Translations under genes and position numbers: made by a program
Notes under the pieces: model-generated
Seen by the model: only the letters and a program-made list of their open reading frames with translations
What the model was told of the DNA's origin: nothing
Databases searched by the model: none
From: Anaeramoeba flamelloides
Taxonomy: Eukaryota > Metamonada > Anaeramoebidae
Direction of reading: 5' to 3'
NCBI GenBank assembly: GCA_027625915.1
Contig: JANTQA010000015.1
Span: forward strand, 5,051,001 to 5,115,000
Length of the DNA stretch: 64,000 bases
Shown: positions 1 to 11,913 of the stretch, piece after piece
Layout: every line of letters begins with the position of its first letter
Position numbering within the stretch: the first letter of the stretch is position 1

Positions 1-729
1 ATATATATATATATATAGATTCATCTATTTAATTGTTTAAATTCATTTCACTAGAGTAAATATGGATTTTGTAAAAAATGGATTTTTTCACTTTTAGAGA
101 TAAAAAAACCATACCTTTATTCAAAATTTGAGAATATTAAATATAATATCTGATTATCTTAATAGACTAATAATGATTTTAATCAAAAAATCGTTTGGTA
201 AATACCCATTCTTTCAGTTTTTTTAAATAACTCATATTTTAAACAAAGTATTGGTATTTACAAAACTATTTTATATTGAAAATCCCTTTGGGCCCAATTA
301 TTAAAATAGGTGTTTCGTTTACTACTACCTAAATTTTGGATAAATTCATGGAACTATTTATTTATCTCTAAAATTGTAAAAACTATATTTTTCACAATAT
401 TCCTTATTTACAGTTTTTTTTGAATTACATATTCTTTTTATCCAAAAAAACAAAACTTTTATCTCTGAAATTATATTATATTACACGTCAAAAAGGACTG
501 GAATTAATTTTATTTGTAATAATAAACAAGAATTTTTAGTAGAAAAATTGTATTTTGTAAGAATTATTTAAAATATTTATTAAATCGTTTTTAAAACTTT
601 TGTTCGAAAGACCAATTTATTTTCAATTTCGAAATGAAAATTTTCGAATTTGATGTAGGTTAGTCAAAATAAAACATGTAAAAAATATTATTTGAGTTTC
701 AAAATAAAAAAATGAGTTTTTTTTTCGTT

Positions 730-1035
730 ATATAAGACCTATGCATTAAATAGATCAAAGTAGGCCAATAATAAATCCTAAAAAAATATGGTGTTGGTTT
801 CTTAAATTTCTATTATTTAAAAAGAAATTTGAAAAATGAAGGATCAAATTGTACATTTATCTCAAAAAATTGAGTAAATATAAGATAAAATTTTTATCAA
901 AAAAAAAAAAAAAAAAAAAAATTTCAAAAAATTGAGAATATTAAGAAAAATTATCAAAAAATTGCATTCCTAATTTAAATTTTACTGAAAATATCCAGAT
1001 ATTTACCTCCAAAATTGCTTTGAACTTATTTATAT
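730..1035. repeat. Fragment of the TTAAGGRACTAGTAAC repeat family
   Basis: The stretch resembles 57985-58275 over about 290 bp. Both share blocks such as TTTAAAAAGAAATT, AAGGATCAAATTG, TTGAGAATATTAAGAAAAAT-like text, and TTTAAATTTTACTGAAAATAT in the same order. The second locus lies inside the 56878-58607 element, so this is probably a fragment of that family. A long A run near 900 interrupts it. Confidence 0.5.
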
Positions 1036-1289
1036 CAAACTAAAAATTAAAATTTTCCACACAGTTAAAATGTTCCAAACAATCAAAAAATAGAATTTCA
1101 TTCAAATTGTAAAAAAATTTTTGGATTTCACTAAAATATGAAAATCATTATTTAATCTTTTAATTTGTTTTTTCATTTCATTTTTTGAATTATGTAACGT
1201 GTTTCGTTCGATCAAAATTTACTTCAACTGTTGATTTTAGGTTAAAGTTTAGATGTTCAAAATAGAATAACTCAAATAAAATTAATTTC

Positions 1290-2050
1290 TGATATCTAAC
1301 AACTTGATCGATCAAAATTCCTAATAGAATTTCAACAAATTTACCAATGAATTTCTTTGTTTGGTTCTCTTCAAAATTTTTAACACACCCTTGATTTATT
1401 TATATTGATAATTATTTATTTTTTATTTTGTGAGTATTATAAATTAAAAACAAACTTTAACATTTCATTTATTAAATGGTTTTAATTCGGTGTTTCTTTT
1501 TTAATTGATTTGATAAGTGTTTTTTTCCACAAATCAAATTTTGGTATGTTAAAAATTTTGAATTGGGGTTAATTGGATTTTTTTAATTTTTTATTTTGCT
1601 ATCATTTATTATTTCTCCAGTTACAGTCGGTTCCACTTTTAAGGCACAATTTTTCAACGAAATTTAAGGCACAAAAAAATCTCAAATTAAGGCACAAAAT
1701 TTGTAATTTTTTTTTTTACAATTTATTTTACTAGAATCTGAATATTGTGCCTTAATTTGAAATTTTTATTGTGTCTTAAATTTCATTGAAAGTTTGTGCC
1801 TTAAAAGTGGAACTGAATGTAAGTAATCTGTTTTGTTAGGTCTCAGTTTATTTTTCTCGATGATTGATAGAAGTTTAGTGTTGAGTTTGGTCAATTGAAA
1901 AATCACATGCACCTGGTTCATGATATCATATCATTTGATCGATCAACAATTTTTGGTTGGATTTCAACAAATTTACCAATACATTTTTTGTTCCACTCAT
2001 TCCATTATTTTGGACACACCCTTTTTTATTTCAGAATTTAATATTTTTTT
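1290..2050. repeat. Pair of related about 110 bp segments flanking a MITE
   Basis: The segment at about 1300-1400 and the one at about 1935-2035 share TTGATCGATCAA, ATTTCAACAAATTTACCAAT and ACACACCCTTK in the same order and orientation. The foldback MITE at 1624-1819 lies between them. A weaker relative beginning GATCGATCAATAG lies near 14345-14460. The family ends were not defined. Confidence 0.5.
1624..1819. mobile_element. Foldback MITE, CAGTCAGTTCCAC family, copy 1
   Basis: A 196 bp nearly complete inverted repeat starts CAGTCGGTTCCACTTTTAAG and ends with the complement of CATTCAGTTCCACTTTTAAG. TA sits on both sides (1622-1623 and 1820-1821), as for Tc1/mariner-type insertion. Each arm carries three TTAAGGCACAA-like motifs spaced about 23-25 bp. 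There is no coding capacity, so it is non-autonomous and would need a transposase from elsewhere. Confidence 0.9.
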
Positions 2051-3807
2051 GTTATTTGTATGTAATGATAAGTTATAAAAACATTAATACTGGGTTAATT
2101 AAATAGATAACTTAAATGTGGTTTAATATTAAGTTTGAAAAAATACAGTAAATTGAGTTTTTTTTTTACCTATTTTAGATTTTGGATGTTTCCAAATTTT
2201 TGGAATGCGGTTTATAATAGAAAAGTTATCCACTTATAATTTATTCTTATTAAAATTAAAACCCCATTAGTAAAAGTATATTCAAATTGGCAAATTTTCT
2301 GAATAAATATTTTTTTTGATAAGACTTTTCTTTTAATACCAATCTTCAAATAGTACAAAATATTTAATTTTAAAATTTTGTATAAAAAAAAAATTTTGAT
2401 CGATTTATTTGTAGATTCTCTGTAAAAAATAATTTTTTTATATAATAATTATAAATTTTTTTTTTGGAGATTATTATTATTATTTTGAAAAAAATAGTTT
2501 CTTCAAACGAATTTTTACAAAATAAATTATATGAATATTATTTCATAATATTTTCTCTTTTTACTTATATTTAATATCTTATGATGTTTCAAAATATTTA
2601 AAGAATTAGAAATAATTTTTACAAAAATTAATTTCAAATAGTTCATAAAACTTTTGATTATTTATTTTTTTGTCTTTTATTCTTCTTGGGAATTTTATAA
2701 ATCTAAATAATATTGTTTTCATTTTGAATTCAGAAATGAAATACATTCACAGAAGTAATCTTTTACTAAAAAATATAGCAATCCAGTTTTTTCTGAAATT
2801 TACTTTAGTAAAAAACAGGAAAAGTATATGAAAATTTTATACAAAATATTTTGTGTATTTGATTGATAAATCAGAAAATAGGTTTATTAGATTCCAAATT
2901 TTTATTAAAAAAACGAAATAAACCAAAAAGTTTAACAAGATCCTTCACCTAAACAATCTTTTAAACCAACATAGTACTATAAGTATTCAAGAAAATTCCT
3001 CATGTCATTACTAATATTTAAATAATAAAAGGGAAAAAATTTTCACCTTGATTTTCTATTACTTTTTTTCATTTACGAAATCGAGTTTTCAAAGAAAAAT
3101 TTAGCTATGTGTTCCCTAGTTGATTTACAATATGGACCATACCAAATATATTGGGTGAACCAAGAATCACAAACGATAGATATTTTATAAAGAATTATCA
3201 AAAAGTTAATCATAAACTCAAATATTGTCACTTTTAAATTTGAACTATGAGAATCCAAAGGTTGTGAATTTCTTTTTCACAACAGACGTATGTTGTAGAA
3301 TAACCTTAACCTGTCCTGGAATTACAAAAAGTGAACAACTTTAGAGTTTTTCAGGTATAAAAACCAATAAATCTTAAATTTAATTTTGAATTAATAATCT
3401 TTGGACAAAATGTAAATTTTTTCAAAAATGTGAAACCAATAATATTAAATAAAAAAATAAAGCTGAGTTATTTCTTAGTAATAAGTTTTAAACCATTTTC
3501 TTGAAAAATAAGCCTTTTTTGATTGCAAATTTCAAAACTTTAAACAAAAATTTTCTTTTCCTAAAGTCATCAATGTCAAGGAGATCTTTTTTCAAACCAT
3601 CTTATTTGAACAAAATTAAAAATCTAAAATGGTTAACGAACCAACTCAATACAAAATTGAAATTTCTAATTTTTTAAAATTGACACCCAACTCACCGAAG
3701 GTTGCGGCCATTGTTAACGTTAATAATAAAAAGACTTTCTTGGAAAAAAAAACTCTTAATTTTCATTTTTTCTCTACCATATTTTTATTTTTTCTTTTTT
3801 TATTAAA

Positions 3808-6800
3808 ATGGACAGCGATACTAATGTTGGTGGATATGTAGGGTTTTTCATTGGATTTGCATTGGTTTTAATTATTCTTTACACTCTCTTTTTTAAATTG
3901 ATTCGAATTGTTCGGTAAGCATCCTTTTGTTTTTAAAAAAAATTTTTGTATTTTTCTTTTCTTTCTTTTTCAAAGAAAAGAACAAAATAAGATTTTCTTT
4001 GTGAAATAGGAAAAACCAAAAAAACAAATTTTTTAATTTTTTTCTTTTGTTTTTTGGACCAAAACCTATATGTTTGTCAACAAAAATAAAATAGACGAAC
4101 TGAAGTCATGATTATTGAAAGATATGGTAAATACCATAGAACACTTACCCCTGGAATAAATTTGTTGGCACCTTTTATTGATTCCCCTAGAGTTGTAAAT
4201 TGGCGTTATGCAGAAGTTGTCGGAAATAGACAAGTTGTTAGAAAAATGATTACTGATCGAATTGATCTTCGCGAACGTAAGAAGAATAATTTTTATTCTT
4301 TTTTTATTTTTTTCCTCTTTTTTTTAGATTTTTTTCTTTTTTTTTTTTCTTCCAAACAACTTTTTAAAAAAAATTATTTTCTAAAATTCATTCAAAAAAT
4401 AAAAAAAAAACCAACACAACCCCAAAAGATGTTATTGATTGTACAAAACAAAGAGTAATTTCAAGAGATCTTGTCGAAATTGAAATTGATGCTATTCTTT
4501 ATTTCCAAATTCTTGATCCAAAACAAGCAGTCTTTTCAATTCAAAATCTTCCTGATGCATTAGAACTTCTTACTCAAGCATCAACACGTAATATTATTGC
4601 ACAGCTTACTTTAGATGATACTTTTTCTTCACGTGAATTGATTAATGTAAAACAAATAATTTTTTTTTTTTTTTTTTTTTAATTTCTTTTATCAATTTCA
4701 AAAACAAATCTTTTTCAAAATTTGTTCAAAAAGATATTTGAAATTATTTCACAAATATTTCTATTTTAGTTTATCAGCGATTTTATGAAAACCTTTTAAA
4801 AACTTTTTTCTCACGTCTCTTGGAAATGAGTGTTTATTTTGTGTAGGTAATTTTTTTTTTTATTACACTTTGAAAAATGTCAGATTAAATCTGAAATTTG
4901 AATTGGATCTCTTCATTTTGTTTAAAAGATAATAATTGTCATTTTTGAATTTAAACCTATTTTTCTTAATGACAAATCAAAATTAAATGATAGCCTTTTT
5001 GAACTTGCTTTAATCCTTGTTGTAATTTTCCAATATAAATGAAAAATTTTATTATATCCATTTTAAAAAAGTAAAGAAAAAAAAGTTCTAAAAGGTGTCT
5101 TGAAAACAGTTTAAAGAAAGAAATAGAACCACCTATCTACCACTTTTTAAAACTTTTTGCTTTACTATTTAAAGCGAAATAAATGGAACAAAATTTTCAA
5201 TCAGCTTTCCAAAAAAAATAATCGTCACCCAAAAATTAAAATAAACAATCAAAGTACCCAATTCTAAAAAGGAAAATTAATAATCTAAACTGATTTCTGA
5301 ATTAAAAATTTTAAAACGTTGTATTTGATCTTTTTTAAAAACTTTTTGGAAAAGCTGAATGAAAATTTTGTTAAATTTATTTTTTCAACAAATAGAAACT
5401 TTATAAAATAGCTTTACGTCATAATCAAATAATTAACCAAGGCGATCAAAATACAAGTTAATTTGATTCCACATGTTATGAGAATGCCCGACCTATAACA
5501 AAATGAGGGCAGAGTAGTTTAAAGACTTGGTCAAACTTGAATACCTAAAACTTTCAAAAACTCAAAAAAAGAAAATTCTAGAAAAAAAATATCAAACTTA
5601 AAAAGAAAATTCTTGAAAAAGTCAAAATAAATAATAAAAGAAAAATAAAACTTACATTCTACAAGTCAACATAAATTATAAATACATACCCAAACCAAGG
5701 ACTAAGTTTTTTAAAAAACTGCTTTCATATAAGGGCAATAGGCTTCGATTCAATGGCGGCCACAATAAATAAATAAATAAAGAAAAGTTAATTTTTTAGC
5801 ACTCAAAATAATTTACAAAATAAAACATTAAGCGCAATAAAATTGAAACACTCTACAGGTGTAAATATGATGCCTCTATTTTTTGAGTTTTTTTTAGAAA
5901 AATTGAATTTGAGAAGGAACCACTTACGCCATTTCCAGTGTGAGTCAAATATAAACTTCAAGAGAGAACGTGTGTTTTGAGTGAGTCTTGTCAGATTTAA
6001 TTAAAGATCAACTCTACTCGAACATTTTTTTAACTTTGATTTATATTATCGTTTACGAAATCTATTTGAATCAAAAAAACTCTAAAAATAGAGACATCAT
6101 ATTTACACTTGTGTATTTATTAAAATGATTTTTCTTATAAATTTTTAACAATTTCAATAACATGACTTATTATTATATATTTATACAAAAATTAAGTTAA
6201 TAATTTTTGATCCAGATTTTTTTTGGTGAACAATTTTATCATTTTTTTTTTATTTTTTTAACATTTGTTAAACAGATTCTAAAGATTATTTTTTTATATT
6301 TGACAAAATAAAGCGAATGTTGGATAATTATTAAAGAAACAGAATTGACTTTTATTGAAAAATTATGTACTTTTAGTGAAAATATTATATGTAAAAGATA
6401 TTTGTAAAAATGATTAAATCAATTCTAAATGAAGAAGAAAATTACTTTTTTTGATCACAAAAATACCAGCAATTTTGAAAAAAAAAAAAACTAACTCAAA
6501 TATAATTTTATCTATTATCTTCTTTTTTAGATTGCTTCAGATTTTGACGTTTTTTTTTTTTTTTTTCAAATTTTTGAGAATTCCAGATCTTGGAATGATT
6601 TTGGAAAATGATTTTTAAGAACAAACATAAAATTTATTTTTATATATATACTTTCTTCTTCCATTTATATATTATTTTACACTTTTACTTTGCACCCATA
6701 ATAAATAAAACATAAACATGAAATTACAAATCATCTCAATTATTTTAAAAACAGAAAAAACAAATCAATAATAGTAAAAGATCTTTTCCTCACTAAATAA

Positions 6801-7770
6801 ACCATTAATAAGAATTAATGTATTACATTAATTTTATTATTTTTCCTTTCTCTCTCGCCGAATTATAAAAAATCTGATCTTTAATCAAAATAATATGAAA
6901 AAAGAATATTAAAATAAATCTAATAATGAAAATAAAAACAATAACCTATTTAGTTTTCATTCAGGGTGTATCTTGATATAAAAACAATGAAATTTTATAT
7001 CAGGAGAAATCAAATTTTCTAAATTAACTTTGGCTTACATTATTTCCAATCATTTTTTTATTTTTTTGATTTGAAATTGAATTAAATCAAAATAATTTAA
7101 AAAAAAATCATCAACAAAATTGCTTTGATATCAATTCTATATGATTTTTTCTCATCACTAAATTACCCTAATCACTGAATTTTTTTATAATTGTCTTCTG
7201 TTTCTATTTCTATTTCTATTTCTATTTTTATTTCTGATACTCTTCGACTTTCTCTTTTTTTTTCTATGTAAAACAATGCAATAGAGACAATTGAAACAGC
7301 AAATTGAATCTGATTGTAATAGATGGGGTGTTGTTGTTCATAGATGTGAAATTTTCAATATTAACCCACCTGGTGACATCAAGCAAGCAATGGAAATCCA
7401 AATCACAGAAGAGCGTGAAAGAAGAGCAACTGTCTTGATTGCAGACGGAAGACGTGAATCTATGATTGTTCGTTCAAGAGGCTCGGCAGCAAAGATTGTC
7501 CTGGATGCCGAGGGTCGCAAAGTTTCTCAACTACAGCAAGCCAAAGGAAACGCCGAAGCTAAGAAATTACTTGCAAAAGCAGAAGCACGCTCTATTACAG
7601 CAATTAGAGAAGCAATTAATGTTGTTGGTGTCAAGGCAACAGATTATTTACTTACAATCCAGTACTTACGTTCTCTAATCAATTCTTTTAACTCAAAAAA
7701 AGGATCTCTTTGTGTGCTTATACCACAAACAATTCTTGAAAATATTTCACAAGTTGGGATCAAAAAATAA
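3808..7770 (+). CDS. SPFH-domain stomatin/paraslipin-like membrane protein
   Basis: Four exons (3808-3914, 4095-4276, 4429-4646, 7285-7770) join in frame to 330 residues. The order is an acidic N-terminus, one hydrophobic segment at about residues 8-30, then a full SPFH (prohibitin-homology) domain starting RTEVMIIERYGKYHRTL and including DLREHVIDC. A charged helical region with TEERERRATVLIADGRRES follows, then a C-terminal region ending in ISQVGIKK. Proteins of this family form large oligomers on one face of a membrane and organise lipid microdomains and proteases. The layout looks closest to stomatin-like protein 2/paraslipin. The start is the ATG that puts the membrane segment directly before the SPFH domain. 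Introns 1 and 2 are 180 and 152 bp; intron 3 is 2638 bp and holds repeats. Exon phases agree at every join. The membrane it occupies cannot be told from sequence. Confidence 0.92.
5165..5395. mobile_element. MITE, TTGTTGYAAAATAAAT family, copy in SPFH intron
   Basis: The left end reads CTATTTAAAGCGAAATAAAT and the right end is the complement of CTATTTGTTGAAAAAATAAAT. Both are followed by inverted CAAAATTTTCATTCAGCTTTYC-like text. The interior blocks ATCAAAGTACCCAATTCTAAAA match those of the copy at 29868-30094. The left flank is TA; the right flank is not a clean TA, so decay or a border error of a base or two is possible. Confidence 0.75.
5856..6113. mobile_element. MITE with CAGGTGTAAATATGATG ends
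   Basis: A 258 bp element inside the SPFH intron. The left end CAGGTGTAAATATGATGCC is matched by the complement of the right end CACAAGTGTAAATATGATGTC, followed by CTCTATTTTT on both sides. TA flanks both borders (5854-5855 and 6114-6115), pointing to Tc1/mariner-type mobilisation. No reading frame lies inside. I saw only this one copy in the window. Confidence 0.85.
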
Positions 7771-8154
7771 AATAAATTAAATTTGAAATGTCAAAAAATG
7801 AGATTTCCAACTCAAAAAATAATCATATTTTTCTATTTATCATTATTTCAACTTGAAACTTATTTCTATTTATTACCTTTAATTTTATTTAAAATAATTA
7901 TGGGTTTTTGGTTTGGAATCATTCCAAAAGATATTAAACAATCCTTCTTCTTTTTTTATTTCGTTTTATTTCATTATTTTATAAATTTATTATCTTTATT
8001 TATTTACTTTTTAATATTGATTATTAGACTGTTTTTTTTTATTATTTTTCTAATTCTTGAATCTCAAATAATATAAGATCGTTTTTTTTTGAAATGTTTT
8101 TTTTTAATTCATTGAAAAAATAATAACTAAAATCATGAGTAGTTTTTCATTATT

Positions 8155-9623
8155 AAGGGATTAGTGTCAGCAAAGTTTCGTCTATTATTAAAGTAATTTT
8201 GGAATTTGCTGTGAATGATATTAGTTCTGTCATGGTTCTAATAGTTTCATATGACTCTAAAAAATATATTATAAATATTATTGAACATTAAATTATGAGA
8301 TTTTTTACTAAGAATCACAACTGAAAATTTTCATTTTGGAAATTTATTTTTCATTCCTTTGATAAAATAAAAAATTCAAAATCTAAATAAAAGTATTTAA
8401 GTATATAATAATTCAAGATTTAAAACTTCCAAAAGTAATTATTTTTTGAATTTTTTCAATTTCAAAGATTAATTCAATAACAATCAACATTAAAAACCTA
8501 GACTGATTATTTATGTTTCTTTTTTATAACAAAAATTGCAACACCAATATATTTCCAAGATTTAAAAAATTATTTTTGTCAAAAAAATCTATTGGTTTTA
8601 TTTTTAAATTTTTTAAAAAAAATTCAATTTTGAGGCAATAACATATATTTCGCGACTAAATTAAGAAAGTGATTATTATTTTTTTGAAAGATAAGCTAAA
8701 AAAATGATAAAAAATAACACTTTTCTAGCAATATTTATCTTGGTTTATTACCAGAAGAAAATCTTTGTTAAATTATACTCGACTGATTATGAGTTTTTTT
8801 AGTTTTTTTCTCTTTCTTTGTTTTTTTTTGAGAAACTATTGGTTGATATTTTGGTTAAAATCACTAAATATAAAAAATTGAGGATAAATGGGGATCGAAG
8901 AAAATAAGAAATTTGAATTTTCTCTAGATCTTAACTAGTTATTTTTTTTTAATAAAAAAAAAAAAAAATAGAATTCAAAAATGTTTGTTATTGATTAATG
9001 TTATTTATTTTGAGGGTTGAAAGACGAGGAAGATAAATAATTTTTTAAAAATTTAAATGATTTAGAATAAGTTAATTTTTAGGTTGAGAGTAATTATGTT
9101 TAATACTTTAATTAGAATTAAAAAAATCATCTAGTTTTAAGGATCTACAAACAAATGAATAAAAACCTAAAAAGAATTTTTTCTATTTTTTTTTTCTATT
9201 TTTTTTTAATTTTTTTTAAATTAATTCCTCACATTTCAATAAATAATAACTCACATAATTTATGTCATTTTTTCAACTTCAATAAACAAAATATTTTTCT
9301 TTCAGGTTTCTATAAACATCACCCTATCAAGAAACATTTTGCCTATTTTCGAGGTTTCACAAAAATAACAACAAATATTTGACAACTTTGGAAAACTTCA
9401 TATTGATTACCCAAACATAAAATTTGTGGGAAAATGCAGACTCATTTCTGAAATTCGTGAATTTATTTACTAATAAAAGAATCATTTTTAATTGATGGGA
9501 TCAAAAAATAGTACTACTTGACGAATTGGATTTTTTAGAAACATCTAAACCATGTGGTACTAATGTGCTTAAACACAATAAAAACACAATGTAAACTTTT
9601 CCTTCTGTATACTATAATCTCTT
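8155..9623. repeat. Interrupted copy of the 750 bp AAGGGATTAG family
   Basis: Two blocks, about 8155-8690 and 9395-9623, are colinear with 22861-23613. Shared anchors include ACTTCCAAAAGTAA, AAAGATTAATTCAATAA, CAATATATTTCCA, TCAAAAAAATCTATT and ATCATTTTTAATTGAT. About 700 bp lacking a counterpart in the second copy separates the blocks. The ends are weakly inverted (AAGGGATTAG versus the complement of the right end, AAGAGATTATAG). Confidence 0.65.
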
Positions 9624-10164
9624 AAAATTATAAAAGCTCTGGTATTTATCTAATGATTTGTAAAAATTATACTTGTATTAAATAATAAAAAAATAAAAAT
9701 GTTTTATATGAAAAAAAGTATCAAAACAAAATAACTGTATAAAAAAGTTTTTAGAATTGTTCTCTTTTTTTTGTAAAATATATACAAAAACTGGAAAAAA
9801 GTTTCAATATTTACTATCATGTAAAAAATGAAAAAAACAATACAAAGATTTATTTTTTCAATTTTCAAACTCCATCATTTTGGTAATATAATTTATAAAT
9901 TTCCTTATTGATCACTTTTTTGTTTCGGGGTTCATGTTTCATTTTCCAAAATATAACATTATGCAATAGGATTTGATTAAAATATTTTTAATTTAACAAA
10001 ATGAATATAAGACAATTCAATTGCTTGAATCAGTTATGATCTCTTTTTTCTTATATTTTATTTATTGTTTATTCCCAAAAACTCACTTTGATTTTCAAAT
10101 TTGAAATTAAAAAACAAAAACAATTTCAAATTTCAATACCTCAAGTATTGAGAGAAATTTGAAA

Positions 10165-10432
10165 AATTATATTAATATTATTTATTGTGAGAAAGGAGTA
10201 ATCAAAGAAAATTTACTAAATAAAAAAAAAAAGGAGAAGAAGAAAAATAAGTAAAACATTAAAGTAAAAAAAATATTATATCTTTTACATGACCAAATTA
10301 AAAATTATCCACGTCCTGAAACAGGAGGAGCAAAAACCCGATAGAAAGATTATTAATTAATAAGATTCCATGAACTGTGATTAATAAATTGGTATTCCAC
10401 GACTCCGAAGAGTGGGGCACTATGTACCCGAA
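10165..10432 (-). repeat. SINE-like repeat, copy 1
   Basis: Read on the minus strand it starts GCCCCACTCTTCGGAGTCGT and continues with ACCAATTTATTAATCACAG, then CTCCTGTTTCAGGACG. It ends GATTACTCCTTTCTCACAAT before an AT-rich tail. It is colinear with the copy at 36022-36473 apart from an insertion in that copy. No reading frame is present. I could not identify a tRNA-type A box and B box with confidence, so its parent RNA is unknown. Confidence 0.65.
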
Positions 10433-11913
10433 TTTGTATATTTTTTTACTATTTTAGGAATTTTTTATTTTCTATTTTTTTATTTTCATTTTTTCTTTAT
10501 TACCTTAAGTTTTCTAACCATAAGAGCTTTGATGAAAAATTCTCGACAAGAACAATAAATTTCGTAATTTTGATTAACCAGATTAAGGAGCTTTTGAGTA
10601 TTTTTTCAAAAATTATATTAATAATAAAATAACTTTAAAAAAATTTTTTATATTTTTTTCAATTACATGTGATTTTTATTGGGTTACTTGTACATCCACC
10701 ACATACACCAACCCTACTTGATAACAATGTTAGTTTTGTTTTTTTAATTTTTCTTTCTTTCTTACATTAAAAAAAAAAAAAATAAAAAAATACTTTTAGC
10801 TTTTTTTAAGTAGTATGTATATTTGTAAAATTAATATATTTACAAACTTTAAAATAAAACCTAAAGATAACCACCTTTATCTTCTCGAGGATTTAAAAGA
10901 ATTGAGAAAAATCAAAAACTTTACTCTATTCTTTTGTATTCTGTAAAATATATCAATCTATACCACTTTGGAAAAATCTACAGCATTCTAAGGCACCCAC
11001 CCCATGATACTAATTTAAATTAGAGATATTGTTTTAATCCGACTTGAGCCACTAAACCCACCCAAAAAGTGGATCAGTCATATAAATTTAAGAGATTTTG
11101 ATCTAATTCTTACTCAACTTTATCAGAGAAAATATCATTAAATTATGGTCAGACATTTTCTTCATAGAATTAAAAGTTTTGTAAAGCAAAATCTCTTTTT
11201 TATTGAAATTTCACCTTCAGTGTTTTTTTTTAACTTTTTTTGGATGATAATAAAAAATAAATAAAAATATGACACTTTGCATTCAAACCCCATAACTTCA
11301 GATCGTAAATCCTGCATTTTACAACTTGTCCATTGTATGTTTTCCAAACAAAAAAGAAAAAACAAACTTTTATTATTTCTAATTTTTTTTTTAATTTACA
11401 TATACAATAAAAAAACATTTTGATATAATTTTGAATAATAAATAATAACATTTGTAAATTTATTTTAATAATAATAATTCACCCCTTAACTATAAAACGA
11501 TATTTTTAAAAAATTTTAATAAAAAAAAACTAAAAAAAAAAATTTACTCATACAAACCCAAAAACATAATTTTAAATTTATTAAAAAACCCCTTTTTTTA
11601 TTATTTTTATTAATCCCTTATAATTGCACCTGAAAAAAGTTAAAAATAGATAATTTGATTTTTTAAATAAATTAATAATATTTTCGAGGCAGTATTATGA
11701 CAAATATAATTTTAGAATTTATTATATGGATTTTTTTTTAAAAAAATTATTTGAAAATGAAACTTTATTCGATTTGCAAAAAAAAAAATATTAAACATTA
11801 ATTCAAATGAGAATAAATTTCATCGTTTTTCAAAAATTTCAAATGGATAGTTATTCATCCTTATTAAAAATATTCTCCAATTGATTTCTAAGATGTAAAA
11901 TTAAAAAAACGGA

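Larger units (their letters stand above)
1..3807. other. Gene-poor AT-rich flank with repeat fragments
   Basis: No convincing gene. It begins with an (AT)n run at 1-17. It holds a foldback MITE at 1624-1819, a fragment at about 730-1035 that resembles the interior of the larger TTAAGGRACTAGTAAC element, and two related segments at about 1290-1400 and 1935-2030. The small open frames here are rich in Phe, Ile, Lys and Asn, as expected by chance. An open stretch at 3629-3841 lies just upstream of the SPFH gene in another frame and may be leader sequence. Confidence 0.6.
4647..7284 (+). other. 2.6 kb intron 3 of the SPFH gene, expanded by repeats
   Basis: The donor is GTAAAA and the acceptor is GCAATAG. 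The exons on both sides continue the SPFH domain with no missing residues, so no further exon is needed. It contains MITEs at 5165-5395 and 5856-6113 and a TTTCTA pentamer-to-hexamer run near 7200-7235. The rest is AT-rich sequence with no recognisable gene. Confidence 0.8.
7771..11913. other. Intergenic region with two dispersed repeats
   Basis: No supported gene. The open frames at 7783-8076 and 9155-9382 are made almost entirely of Phe, Ile, Leu and Tyr codons and look like chance in AT-rich DNA. The stretch holds one interrupted copy of the 750 bp family (8155-9623) and one SINE-like copy (about 10165-10432). Confidence 0.6.

Noticed and set aside
3629-3841. 70-codon frame upstream of the SPFH gene as an extra N-terminal exon.
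   Set aside because: It is in a different frame from the first SPFH exon and overlaps it. The ATG at 3808 already gives the expected membrane segment. I found no convincing splice.
7783-8076. 97-codon hydrophobic frame just after the SPFH gene.
   Set aside because: Almost all residues are Phe, Ile, Leu, Tyr and Lys, as AT-rich non-coding DNA gives. No ATG with context and no domain.
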